From the NCBI GenBank assembly GCA_019054805.1, contig JAHQIY010000053.1:1-64000 (forward strand): 64,000 nt of DNA. Reading direction: 5' to 3'. The notes below the pieces were generated by a model. It searched no databases. It saw only the letters and a list, made by a program, of their open reading frames with translations, and had not been told where the DNA came from. This document shows positions 22,683 through 32,369 of the stretch, in pieces. The stretch's first letter is position 1, and the number at the start of each line of letters is the position of its first letter. The DNA is from Brachionus manjavacas (lineage: Eukaryota > Rotifera > Eurotatoria > Ploima > Brachionidae). The translations under genes and the position numbers were made by a program.

Positions 22683-24469
22683 CTTTTCATACACGCACAC
22701 TTGGTGTCAGTACAAAATGTTCAGGCTAGGAAACAGAAAAATATTTGTCAGAGTCGAAATGTCATTTTAACAAAAGAAAATATTTTTTAAAAATTTTATT
22801 TAGATTAAACATTTTATTATTTATTATTCCATTTTTTATTTTTGTTTTTCTCGGAAGAGAACTTTCATTCTAATTCAGATTTTCTTCTTTTGATTGTTTT
22901 ATTTTTTCAGAAATAGTCAAATAAAGAAAATCAAATTTTCGAAAAATCAAAACCTAAACTGCTAACTCTACCTAAGGCCGGTCCCAAGTCCGGATGAGAA
23001 AATGAGGAGGGGCGGTGAAGATGCAGATGCCTAGCGGCCGGGGCAAGGAGGCTTACAAGCAAGAGCTGATGACGTGTCTGGCAGACCCTTAGTACTAAGT
23101 GAAAAAAGTAAAGTATCTTTTTTTGGATATGCTTGTATCCATCTATAGATACGCTTGGTTTGTGGTTCCAAGCTAGTCTAAATAGTTGCCGAGTTCGCAG
23201 CCTTTAAGTGCTCGGATGAGTGGCGCTGTTTATGATGAACGTCCCATAGTAACTTTGTCGGCAGATTGTTGAGTCGTAACCATACCATTGCCGGTCCCAA
23301 GTCCGGATGAAAAATGGGAGGGAGACTTTTCATACACGCACACTTGGTGTCAGTACAAAATGTTCAGGCTAGGAAACAGAAAAATATTTGTCAGAGTCGA
23401 AATGTCATTTTAACAAAAGAAAATATTTTTTAAAAATTTTATTTAGATTAAACATTTTATTATTTATTATTCCATTTTTTATTTTTGTTTTTCTCGGAAG
23501 AGAACTTTCATTCTAATTCAGATTTTCTTCTTTTGATTGTTTTATTTTTTCAGAAATAGTCAAATAAAGAAAATCAAATTTTCGAAAAATCAAAACCTAA
23601 ACTGCTAACTCTACCTAAGGCCGGTCCCAAGTCCGGATGAGAAAATGAGGAGGGGCGGTGAAGATGCAGATGCCTAGCGGCCGGGGCAAGGAGGCTTACA
23701 AGCAAGAGCTGATGACGTGTCTGGCAGACCCTTAGTACTTAGTGAAAAAAGTTAAGTATCTTTTTTTGGATATGCTTGTATCCATCTATAGATACGCTTG
23801 GTTTGTGGTTCCAAGCTAGTCTAAATAGTTGCCGAGTTCGCAGCCTTTAAGTGCTCGGATGAGTGGCGCTGTTTATGATGAACGTCCCATAGTAACTTTG
23901 TCGGCAGATTGTTGAGTCGTAACCATACCATTGCCGGTCCCAAGTCCGGATGAAAAAATGGGAGGGAGACTTTTCATACACGCACACTTGGTGTCAGTAC
24001 AAAATGTTCAGGCTAGGAAACAGAAAAATATTTGTCAGAGTCGAAATGTCATTTTAACAAAAGAAAATATTTTTTAAAAATTTTATTTAGATTAAACATT
24101 TTATTATTTATTATTCCATTTTTTATTTTTGTTTTTCTCGGAAGAGAACTTTCATTCTAATTCAGATTTTCTTCTTTTGATTGTTTTATTTTTTCAGAAA
24201 TAGTCAAATAAAGAAAATCAAATTTTCGAAAAATCAAAACCTAAACTGCTAACTCTACCTAAGGCCGGTCCCAAGTCCGGATGAGAAAATGAGGAGGGGC
24301 GGTGAAGATGCAGATGCCTAGCGGCCGGGGCAAGGAGGCTTACAAGCAAGAGCTGATGACGTGTCTGGCAGACCCTTAGTACTTAGTGAAAAAAGTAAAG
24401 TATCTTTTTTTGGATATGCTTGTATCCATCTATAGATACGCTTGGTTTGTGGTTCCAAGCTAGTCTAAA

Positions 24470-25012
24470 AAGTAGCCAATTGAATTGGAAACTAAATTTT
24501 CTGTTCAGAATCATGTGAATTAATGGTCGCCTTTAATCAAGTCCGGATGAAAAAATGGGAGGGAGACTTTTCATACAGCACACTTGGTGAAAGTAAAAAC
24601 TTAAGGCTAATTCATTAATGATTTATCTATCAGTTTTCATCGATTAATCATCGTTTTTTTTGTGACTGGGAAGCTAATCTCAATGTACCGCATAACGGAA
24701 CACTTTCTTAGGTAAAGAATATTTAGGCCAGGTTACAGAAAATATTTTTTTTCAAAGTCTATTTTTATTTTTTATTGTTAAAAAAAAAATACAATTCAAA
24801 ATTTACTTTTTTTGCTATTTAATTTAGAAAATATGATTTTTTGGTAGATTTAAAGAGACGACATCATATTTTATTATTTTTTTAAATTTGATAAAATTTA
24901 CATTAAAAAATTTATCCAAATTAATGGTATTAAATGAAAAAAATTATTTTATATAAAGCGATTTTAATTTACAAATTGGCTAAAATAATCGACTTTTGTA
25001 TAAACGGAACGT
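24470..25012. other. Right edge of satellite array 1 and 3' flank of the ADAM10-like gene
   Basis: The array stops inside a monomer at TCTAAA (24469). About 70 bp of low-copy DNA follows, then a stray piece of monomer (GTCCGGATGAAAAAATGGGA onward, about 24541-24590) that is absent from unit 2. At about 24716-24765 lies a diverged half-copy of module A (ATTTAGGCCAGGTTACAGAAAA against GTTCAGGCTAGGAAACAGAAAA), present also in unit 2 near 45960. The rest is AT-rich and would be 3' flank or 3' UTR of the - strand ADAM10-like gene. Confidence 0.65.
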
Positions 25013-25495
25013 CTATGCATCAATTGAGGATGTCTCGGTACTTGATTTGTTTCTCATTTTCTGATTTTTATCCTTTCCATTCGGCATTTTGCTTATTATA
25101 TCTGACTTGTGCTTTTTTGGGGACATACTCTTATGTTTGGTCTTTTTTTCGCGATTTTGTCTCTTTGTCTCTTCGAGCCTCTTGGGTTCCAATCTGTGTT
25201 GACCCTGTTCGGCCGATTTCGATCTGTTAGATTTGTTACCCACTTTTTTCTCATGACCAGATTTTATCGGGTGCAATGGATGATTCTGACTGTAGTAATG
25301 AATCGGCTCATTGCTCCTATTCCTCTTTTTGCTCGGGACTTTTATCGCTTGCAGCGCTTCTTTGTTTTTTCTGTCCGGTTTTTCCTCTTTTTGATATTTA
25401 GACGCCTTCTCGTTTATGACCTGTTGTCGACTTGGCTTAGAACCTTCTGAGGACTTATTGCGGCTTTGGTGATGATGCCAGTGTGGATGTGGAAT
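25013..25495 (-). CDS. ADAM10: ADAM10-like, probable last exon (cytoplasmic tail), unit 1
   Basis: On the - strand a T-rich tract ending TTTTAAG (AG at 25496-25497) precedes an open stretch that starts IPHPHWHHHQSRNKS and ends SSTETSSIDA before TAG at 25013-25015. It would be a 160-residue, Lys/Ser/Arg-rich disordered tail, longer than the ~50-residue tail of vertebrate ADAM10. The link to the upstream exon depends on the donor. A GTTGGT donor at 28079 keeps this frame. The more canonical GTAAAT donor at 28075 would give a 13-residue tail ending early in this exon. No homology is recognised in the tail itself. Overlapping + strand open frames are judged to be shadows. Confidence 0.5.
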   Translation of the reverse strand: MPHPHWHHHQSRNKSSEGSKPSRQQVINEKASKYQKEEKPDRKNKEALQAIKVPSKKRNRSNEPIHYYSQNHPLHPIKSGHEKKVGNKSNRSKSAEQGQHRLEPKRLEETKRQNREKKTKHKSMSPKKHKSDIISKMPNGKDKNQKMRNKSSTETSSIDA

Positions 25496-26014
25496 CTTAA
25501 AAAAAAAAATTAGCAATTAATTTTTAAATCCACTTTGACAAGGAGCATTAGTCTGAATTTTTTTAGAGTTAGTTTAGCATTAGTTTTTACCAATTTATGA
25601 GAAAAAAGTTGTATTTGTAGTCGTAGGATTAAACCTTGGTTCATTTAAGACGCCTATCTGAAAAAATAGTTTGGCTTTGTTGATGCAGAGAATTCGCAAA
25701 AAGCAGAATTGTTTTTAACTTACAAGTCAAGTCAAGTAAAATCAATTAATTACTTTTAATTAATCAAAATAAAATTTGATTTTTAAGTAAAATTCCTTTT
25801 TTTTTTCAATTCAAGTAAATTACTTAAATTTATACTTTTAGCATTTTCAAGATTTCCAGCCAATTTATCCCGTTTTCTAAAATAAGTAATAAATCACGAT
25901 TTAAAAAAAGAAAATAATGCTTAATTGTTAAATAAGAAAAATATCTTGATTTTGTTTATGCCAAAAAATTTATTCCGAAAATTAAGATTAAAAGTTAAAC
26001 ATTAAACAATTTTA

Positions 26015-26290
26015 ATGTCACCAAAATCCTAGGAAGAGGTCACTGCTTCAAATATCACAAAGAAATTTCGAGGCTCCATCATAGAGATAACTTTTTTCAA
26101 CAGAACCGCTAACATATGGAACTCACTGCCAAATCAATTAGTTGAAGCCCCTAATGTTAACAGCTTTAAAGCAGGCATTGATTGCTGGATGAGCAGCAAT
26201 CAATCACATCAGCTGTCATAGTGTGCCTTATCAGCACACTCGCTGGCTAGCCAGCTACAGTCAAAACTACTACTACTACTACTACTATCT
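26015..26290 (+). pseudogene. LINE D 3' remnant with (CTA)n tail, unit 1
   Basis: Encodes the typical C-terminus of Jockey/CR1-like ORF2 proteins: NRTANIWNSLPNQLVEAP, then VNSFKAGIDCWMSS, ending QLS before TAG near 26219. A T-run that is two bases shorter than in unit 2 breaks the frame just upstream. The 3' end has a GTGTGC/GCACAC hairpin (about 26220-26240), a CTGGCTAGCCAG palindrome and a CTACTACTA microsatellite tail, all usual for a 5'-truncated non-LTR element. Confidence 0.72.
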
Positions 26291-26814
26291 CAATGTTTAA
26301 CCGCTTCCGTTAAATTACAGATTTTTATAACTAAACTTGAAAAACTTAATATTTTTTAAAAAATTTGACTTTGGGTTTGTGATATGATGATCCTTAAAGA
26401 TAACATTTGTAGTTTAAAAAACTATCTACGCTCTGTTTTCCATTTTTCATAAATAAAGTATTTGTTAAAATGCAACAAACGAAAGGAAATTATCACTAAA
26501 CCCAAAAATTTAAGAATTTAAGAATTTAAGAAGAAAACAAAGTCTTTCGGGTCTAGTCGCTTAGGTAACTTTGGTTCACCTGTTACTGGAACAATTCTTG
26601 TTTTCAAGATTTATGAACTGTTAGTTCACCTAATTTAAAAAAGCTAATGTAATGATAAAAAATAAGATAGAAAAAATAATTACATAGAAAATTTAAAGTT
26701 TGGCGGAGAAGGTAAATTTTGCGAAATAGATGAATCTATGTTCCCCAAAGTCAAACACTTGAAGGGTGAAAAATTAATTTTAATTTTTTTTATTTTTTAA
26801 TTTCTTTTATTTTT

Positions 26815-27165
26815 ATCATTTATGCTGAAAGGCAAAGATTTAAGTAGAGAACGTATTTGGGTATTAGGGATTTTTGAAATGGTAGTACCAAATCAACTAG
26901 ATCAGAGCAAATGCTATTTCTAAAGCTCCTTCAAAAAAAAAAATTATTTACTAATTTTTATATCAGTTTCGACAAATAGGCATTCTATTAAATAACTTTA
27001 TTTTCATCGATTGAATATAAAATTTAATCTAATGAATTATTTATCTTTTTTTTTTAATTTTATTCTATTTTATATTATTTAACTTTTTTTCATGTTTTTT
27101 CATGTATTTTTATTCTGAAGGAGCATTTGCTTGGCAAAAATAAACATAAATAAATAAATGAATTG
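26815..27165 (+). mobile_element. LINE E 3'-end remnant, unit 1
   Basis: Non-coding remnant that ends TTCTGAAGGAGCATTTGCTT followed by GGCAAAAATAAACATAAATAAATAAAT. This matches the 3' ends of LINE A/B in layout (GAAGGAGC stem-loop, then AAAT tail) but with a different loop. No coding sequence remains. It is probably the 3' UTR of a related LINE family. Confidence 0.55.
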
Positions 27166-27337
27166 TTTAAGAGTTAAGAAAGAATTTTCAATATTTTTTT
27201 TCAAAATTCCAAATAAAAATATATAAAAATGCTTGCAATATAAACTTAAAATTGTATTTTATTGAAACAGTAAAAAAAATCTAAAACATCACACTTTTTC
27301 AAACTTTTTCAATTCAAACACAAAAAATTAAACCATT

Positions 27338-27610
27338 TGGTTCTGTGAAGTTCAGTTCAAAAGAACAGAACAAAGTGTAAAAAAATTAAATAACTTTTTT
27401 CTATTTGTTTGAAATTAATTATGTGAATGCAGCAACATTCAAAGTTGCATCAACTGTAAAAGTCTGCTAATTTTTGATGCAACTTTGAATGTTGCACTAT
27501 GATGCATTTACAAAAATAAGTTTAAACCTTTAAGAAAAAAGTTATTCAATTTTAGTACATCTTTTTCTGTTCTTTTTATCAATTTGTACTGAATTTCACA
27601 AAACCAACCA
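27338..27610. mobile_element. Foldback (MITE-like) element with long hairpin, unit 1
   Basis: The two ends are inverted copies: TGGTTCTGTGAAGTTCAGTT on the left, and on the right the complement of TGGTTTTGTGAAATTCAGTA. Similarity continues through AGAACAGAA and AATAACTTTTTTCT towards the centre. The centre is a perfect 21-bp inverted repeat (27432-27452 and 27475-27495) with a 22-nt loop. No coding sequence. A MITE or foldback transposon fits; a transcribed hairpin could also feed small-RNA processing. A partial end copy lies at about 27979-28010. Confidence 0.7.
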
Positions 27611-28079
27611 TTTTAACGTGCACTTTTTTAAAACATATTTTAACGTTTTTAAATCAATTTAACTTTTTTTATTCCTTTAAAAACTTTAAAATAATCCATT
27701 TTTTTATTATTTTTCAATTTTGGAATTAATCTTTAATACTTAAATTTTTTTTTTTAATTTTTCGTTACATATTTCTTATTTTTTTTGGGGATAAAAAAAA
27801 ACGGGATAATTTTGTCTCTTACCCATTTTCAAGTAAAATCGATTACTTATTTTTTCAATTCAAGTAAATTTCTTACATTTATACTATTAGAATTTTTCAA
27901 GTGAAATCAATTACTAAATTTTTTTTTCAAGTCAATGATTATTTTTTAACCTACAAAAACTACAAAGATTTTTTTCTTATTTTGTTCTGTTCTTTTGTAC
28001 TGAGTTTCACAATCTTGACTTAGACTTGAACTTGTGATCCAAAAACAAGTCTGCAAAAGCTTAAAAAAAATTTACCAAC

Positions 28080-28915
28080 CCTTTTTATTGGTCTTCTCAG
28101 AGTCTCGGTTATCTTGAGGGCCGGTGGTTTGCGCGGATTACTTGACGGTGTGTGCACCGAGCAGACTTTGATGAAAGCTATCATGAACACAATGAGTCCG
28201 ACCACAATGAGAGAGGCTGCCCACCAATAGGTTGTTATCCACATGCGAATAGAAGACAAAGTTTTTGGATCTAGGAGCACGTTTTTAAGCCGGACCAAAG
28301 GTCCTTCGGCGTCAACGGCTCTTCACTTCGAGAATATGTCACAGTAGCCCTGGGTGCCGACACATGGCGAGCCTGGTTTTAGAATTAATCCATTTGAATT
28401 GTTTTTATTTTTCATTTCGGCTATTTCAAATGAGTCAGTGCAAATGTGTCCGGTTTTTTGACCAGTGCATGCTAAATGGCATAAAATTGACTTGTCTTGG
28501 GTTTTGTCTTTTAGGTCACCTTCTATAAAACACTGCTTCATTTCGTATTTTTCACATATTGACCCGGAGCATATTCCCGATCTGCAAACTTGGGTACCCG
28601 AATTGCACTCGGTTTTGTCCGCTTTGAAAAATACTGGATCGTCGCGGGGACATGAAGCGTTCTTACCGGAACAAAAAACATTTTTCAAGCACTCGTTGCT
28701 GTTCATGCAAATGGTGTTTTGCGAGGCGAAATTGCAAGAGTTGTCACAGCATGGACCTTGGCTCGGGCTGCACGCTTTTCCTGGCCTCAGCTTACATTTG
28801 TTTATTTCTTGGCTAGCGTCAATGCAACATGCTTCCTTACAATCTGTTCCATAACCACAATCACATTCCTCGCCTTCTTCAACTATGCCATTTCCACATA
28901 ACGAACCACTGTACT
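28080..28915 (-). CDS. ADAM10: ADAM10-like exon: disintegrin, cysteine-rich, transmembrane (in-frame TGA), unit 1
   Basis: Acceptor TTTTTTATAG precedes 28915. The exon reads YSGSLCGNGIVEEGEECDCG (disintegrin start), CKLRPGKACSPSQGPCC, the cysteine-rich part SGSICEKYEMKQC, then GSPCVGTQGYCDIFSK, TGA (28325-28323), RAVDAEGPLVRLKN, a membrane segment WWAASLIVVGLIVFMIAFIKV and the juxtamembrane CSVHTPSSNPRKPP. ADAM10 orthologues have Cys where the TGA stands (from memory, human reads ...FMRCRLVDADGPL). Homology continues in frame on both sides, so this is one codon change. If read as stop, the product would end before the membrane. Donor is 28079 (GTTGGT) or 28075 (GTAAAT). Confidence 0.85.
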
Positions 28916-30332
28916 CTATAAAAAAATGAGGAAAATTTCTTTTTAAAACACTATGGCTGAAAAATTTGTATTTTTTTTTTTTTTTAAACAAAAAAGAAAA
29001 AATAAAAATTTAAAAATTTTGAAAAAATAAATCGTTTTGGCGCTGATTTGTATTTTTTTTCCATCAACAACAAATATTTCTGAATACAAAAAAATAATTG
29101 ATAATAAGTTTTTTCTCCATTTACAACCTATAATAATTCCAATATTAAAAAATAAATTGTTGACTATGAGAGAGTGAAGTTGGGAGCAATTTTGTTCAAA
29201 TAAAACATTAAATGCTTTTTCAAAATGAATATTAGTTTACATAAATTTAAAAAAAATATATAAACAAATTTTAAGTTTCATATTTTTATAGAATTTTATA
29301 CAATTTAAAATAAATTGCTCACAAGTTCACTTTTCTATTTGGTTATCACATTATTTTTTATCTGAAAGATGAATTCAACTAATATTATCCAAGTAGATCA
29401 TATCAAAAATCAATAAGAGAAGAAATACTTTACTTTACAAGAGAAAAAACAAATAAAAAAATAAATAAAAATTCATTTTAAGTAAAAAATGTTAAGAATT
29501 ATAACAAAAGCTATTAAAACATAAACAAATTATTAATTATAAAGCTTGATTTTTCATTTGAGCATAAACTATATCTTATTAGTTTTTAAAAAATTCAAAC
29601 TTATAATTTTTTATTTTCTTTTTTTCAATTTTTTTCAATTTAAGTGTTGGTCTGCGAAATCGGTTATACATCACGGTCACAAAATTAGGCAGCCTAAATC
29701 ACTGGTAGTTCAATAACATTTTTTTTTAACTTTTCACGGGGTACATATAATATTTATACAATACATATTTTAATTAAACGGAATTATGCAAAAAAAAAAC
29801 TAATTTTTAAAAGTTTCTTCAAAGACAATAAGTAACTTGACTTTACTAAAATTTACCATTTTTCAATTTTTTTATAATAAAAATTTACGTAAAATTTCGT
29901 ATTTTTTTTTCAATTTTCATTTTAATTTTCTAAAAATAAAAGAAAAATTCCTAAAAATCGCCATTTTTTCTTTATTTTGTCCTATGTATATTTACTAAAA
30001 TTTACTAAAAATTTCGTAAAAAAAGTTTATCATAGCAATAGTGTAGTTGTAGTAGAAATGATCATCAATTCAAAAATAGATTTAAAAATAAACAAAAATA
30101 GAAAATTTTTTTAAGTCAAGAAAATTATTTTATCATTATTTTGATTATTAAGTCTTTTTTAATTTAATAGTTTTAAGACTTTTTATCTTATTATCTTTAG
30201 TAAATTGTTCTAAAATTCAAATTTACAATTTTCAATGTCAAAATTTAAAGTGAAGTCAAATGACTTTAAAAGAAATTGAACACTGTTAATTTTAAAAAAT
30301 ATTGAATTTATAATAAAAAATTAAGATCTTAC
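28916..30332 (-). other. ADAM10-like intron, unit 1 (1417 nt)
   Basis: Starts with the donor GTAAGA after ...FCFK and ends TTTTTTATAG. Phase 1 on both sides gives a Gln codon across the junction. Its content is AT-rich with poly-T/poly-A runs. A slightly GC-richer stretch at about 29645-29705 holds no recognisable feature. I see no gene in it. Confidence 0.75.
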
Positions 30333-31020
30333 GCTTGAAGCAGAATTTAGGCCCAGAAATTAGATTGTGAACAATGGGTCCCATTTGATCCCGACTGCAT
30401 GTCGAGAAATTTCTGTTATTCTTGTCAGTGCCAGTGGTGGCACGTCTGTTCATGATGTAATTTCCACCTCTGCTTGATCCGGGCGAGCAAGATGGATCGT
30501 CAGGATCGTGTTCTGAGCCAAAATTGTGTCCTATTTCGTGTGCAAATGTTATCTGAGAAACAGCTTCGGGCACTCTCGATTGATAATTAACCACTGTCAC
30601 TATACCACTGTTGAGACTTTTGGCAACACCTTGCAATGTTTGACGTTTTTCGCAAACACCACCAACACTGCCTGCTAATTTGGCCACCCAAGCCAGACCC
30701 AGTGTCCCGTCAGTAAAATCACGGGCTGTAAATGTGTAAGACAAACAAAAGTCTGTAAAGTTGTCCAGTGAGACGTAGTTTAAAAAATTTGACACATCCA
30801 AGTAAGGCTCGCACAATTTTAGCTCCTCCGGTGACAAACCAGTGCCGTTTTGGCATTGCTCCTGGGTTATTATTTTTGTTCTATAAATCATGAACTGAAG
30901 GCCTATTAAGTATTTTTCTTTGTTTTGATCGTAGAATGGTAGACTATTGTAGATTGTGTTGAGGGCTTCTACATGCTTGTTTAAGTAGAAAAGCAAAAAT
31001 GTAGTTGTTTTATCCATGTC
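30333..31020 (-). CDS. ADAM10: ADAM10-like exon: catalytic metalloprotease domain, unit 1
   Basis: 688-nt exon reading DMDKTTTFLLFYLNKHVEAL, then FCLSYTFTARDFTDGTLGLAWVAKL, and the zinc site HEIGHNFGSEHD (His at about residues 160, 164 and 170 from the first Met, Glu 161 as catalytic base). The Met-turn is NYIMNRRATTG and the end is GPKFCFK. The residues around the site match ADAM10 closely (human, from memory: FAHEVGHNFGSPHD and NYIMYARATSG), more so than ADAM17. Metzincin peptidases of this type shed membrane proteins such as Notch. The exon is intact with no frame break. The acceptor CAAAG ends at 31021 and the donor GTAAGA starts at 30332. Confidence 0.9.
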
Positions 31021-31078
31021 CTTTGTTTGGAATGAAAATTTAAAATTTGTTTTTTAAACTTGTCACGTTTTTGTTTAC

Positions 31079-31285
31079 TTTGTTTCCTTCATTATTGAAT
31101 ATTTCGGTATGTAGCTGTGGATCTACTCTCAGGTACAAATTACATATTGTTCTGTCACCAGGCCATCTAAGCCGTCCATCATCTGACTGACGTTTGGTTT
31201 TTTTCCAAAATTTTTCATTAGCTTCACGATAATATTTGCTGTATTCGTCACGGGATTGTTCCAAATAACTATATGGATCATAGCC
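31079..31285 (-). CDS. ADAM10: ADAM10-like exon: end of prodomain, convertase site, start of protease, unit 1
   Basis: 207 nt, exactly 69 codons, after an acceptor TTTTATTAAG at 31286-31287. It reads GYDPYSYLEQSRDEYSKYY, then FWKKTKRQSDD with a proprotein-convertase site KTKR, then RTICNLYLRVDPQLHTEIF, the first strand of the catalytic domain (ADAM10: NTCQLYIQTDHLFF, from memory). The donor GTAAAC at 31078 starts a 58-nt intron (31021-31078) with phase 0 on both sides. No further 5' exon (prodomain, signal peptide) is recognisable before the next macro-unit begins, so this gene copy is 5'-truncated. Confidence 0.82.
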
Positions 31286-31421
31286 CTTAATAAAATGGTA
31301 AAGTCACAGTCTTTTAGCATAGCTGATTTATAGATAAAGCTCAATATTAATATAACAATATAACCTTCCGTTTTTTAAACTTTATATTTTAGAGGTGTAT
31401 TTTACATTTTGTTAATTTTTG

Positions 31422-32369
31422 GAACGAAATTGAAAAATAATTTTTTCTTAGATTCCAAAATTGGTGGCTTTGTGAATTTTCATGCGAATATTTCAAAATT
31501 TTAAATTTAAGATTTGAATTTTTTATTTTTCTGTAAATTTTAAAAGGTATAAAAAATGTTTAATTTGAAGATAATTGAAATTTTCAAATAAATTGATTAA
31601 TTTTTTAGCATATTCATGAAAATGATTATTTTAATTTTGATTTATCATTTATTTGCATCTGCTAACTTATTATGGCTATTTTTAAATTTAATTTCAAAAT
31701 TTCAAAAAAATTCCAGGGATTGTGAAGATAAAAGAGATCATTTAGTTCTGTAAAATGCTTAAATTTAAGAAAATTTGCTTAATGCAGAAAATTAATATTT
31801 TTTTACAATTTTTATTAACAATCCTATTAGTAGGAAAATCACAGAAAAATAGTTTTTTTAACTTTGAAACAAAGATTATTTTATTAAGAGGAAATAAAAC
31901 CTAAAAAGTGAATTAAAAGCAAAACAAATCGTTTCAGAAATTTAATCTATTGACTCAGAGCACTTAAAAGTAACAATTCTCAAGACAAGTCCAAGTCCGG
32001 ACTTAGTTAAATCGGCCTTTAATGGACATAGGCACTAGCCTGTTGATTAATTTTGAAACTTGTGATTTTTAATTTCTATCTTATCATTTTCTCCTAATTT
32101 TCAGGACCGATCAACACTTCAAAATTTAAAACTTATTATATCTTGTTTAAATTTATCCAAAGAAGGGAAGTGTTCATTTTTCACAGCCTGAAAGTTACCC
32201 TCAAATTATCTAATTAATAATAATAATAATCTTATAATGAATATGTGAAATTTTTTCTTTAATACATATCTTGCTATAATTTTTAAAATTAACTCTATTT
32301 GCAAGGAAGCGCTAAGAACATAAAGGCTTAAATAAAACTATCACCGCTAATAATTAATGAAATTTTGAG
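31422..32369. other. AT-rich spacer of unit 2
   Basis: Counterpart of 1-950, with the same orphan acceptor and 28-codon frame (from 32105). I see no gene here. Confidence 0.7.

Larger units (their letters stand above)
6191..24469. repeat. Satellite array 1 (~644-bp monomers, ~31 copies)
   Basis: Head-to-tail array. Monomers begin at TTTTCATACACGCACACTTG, at 6191, 6835, 7478, 8123, 8762, 9407, 10051 and so on every ~643 bp, up to 19700. A mixture of long and short monomers follows, up to a partial one starting at 23970. I count 24 full (A+B) monomers, 7 short A-only monomers and one partial. Each full monomer carries GCCGGTCCCAAGTCCGGAT twice, spaced alternately 313 and 331 bp (6484, 6797, 7128 and so on). 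Monomers differ by few substitutions (GGAGGC/GGAGAC, TCAAATAAAG/TCAAACAAAG, GGCCGGGGC/GGCCGAGGC), so the array is homogenised. No gene is supported inside it. Confidence 0.97.
25496..28079 (-). other. Large intron of the ADAM10-like gene, unit 1 (2.6 kb)
   Basis: AT-rich sequence between the transmembrane exon and the probable tail exon. It holds direct repeats of a TCAAGTAAAATCxATTACTT block (about 25725-25860 and 27826-27945), a LINE D remnant with a (CTA)n tail, a LINE E 3' end and a foldback element, each listed separately. At 26505-26535 there is a short tandem run of AAGAATTT. Confidence 0.6.
1..31421. repeat. Macro-repeat unit 1 (31.4 kb)
   Basis: The sequence at position 1 (GAACGAAATTGAAAAATAAT) recurs at 31422 and 54730, and from each point the same order of elements follows: spacer, LINE B/A/B nest, 1.4-kb low-copy stretch, satellite array, ADAM10-like exons. 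This copy holds the long satellite array (about 31 monomers) and a LINE A with a ~1.85-kb internal deletion. The window start is not necessarily the true unit border, so the phase of the unit is arbitrary. Confidence 0.93.

Noticed and set aside
6191..24469. CRISPR-like or rDNA-like array
   Set aside because: The period is ~644 bp with no unique spacers. No rRNA core sequence was recognised. A weak resemblance of GGATGAAAAAATGGGAGGGAG to the end of 5S rRNA is too short to count.
28465..28901. + strand open frames over the disintegrin exon (and 51798-52234)
   Set aside because: They are antisense shadows of a clearly conserved cysteine-rich ADAM10 exon on the - strand.
31129..31344. Alternative 71-codon frame of the convertase-site exon
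   Set aside because: It is a different frame from the ADAM10-matching one. The matching frame has conserved residues and phase-consistent splice sites.
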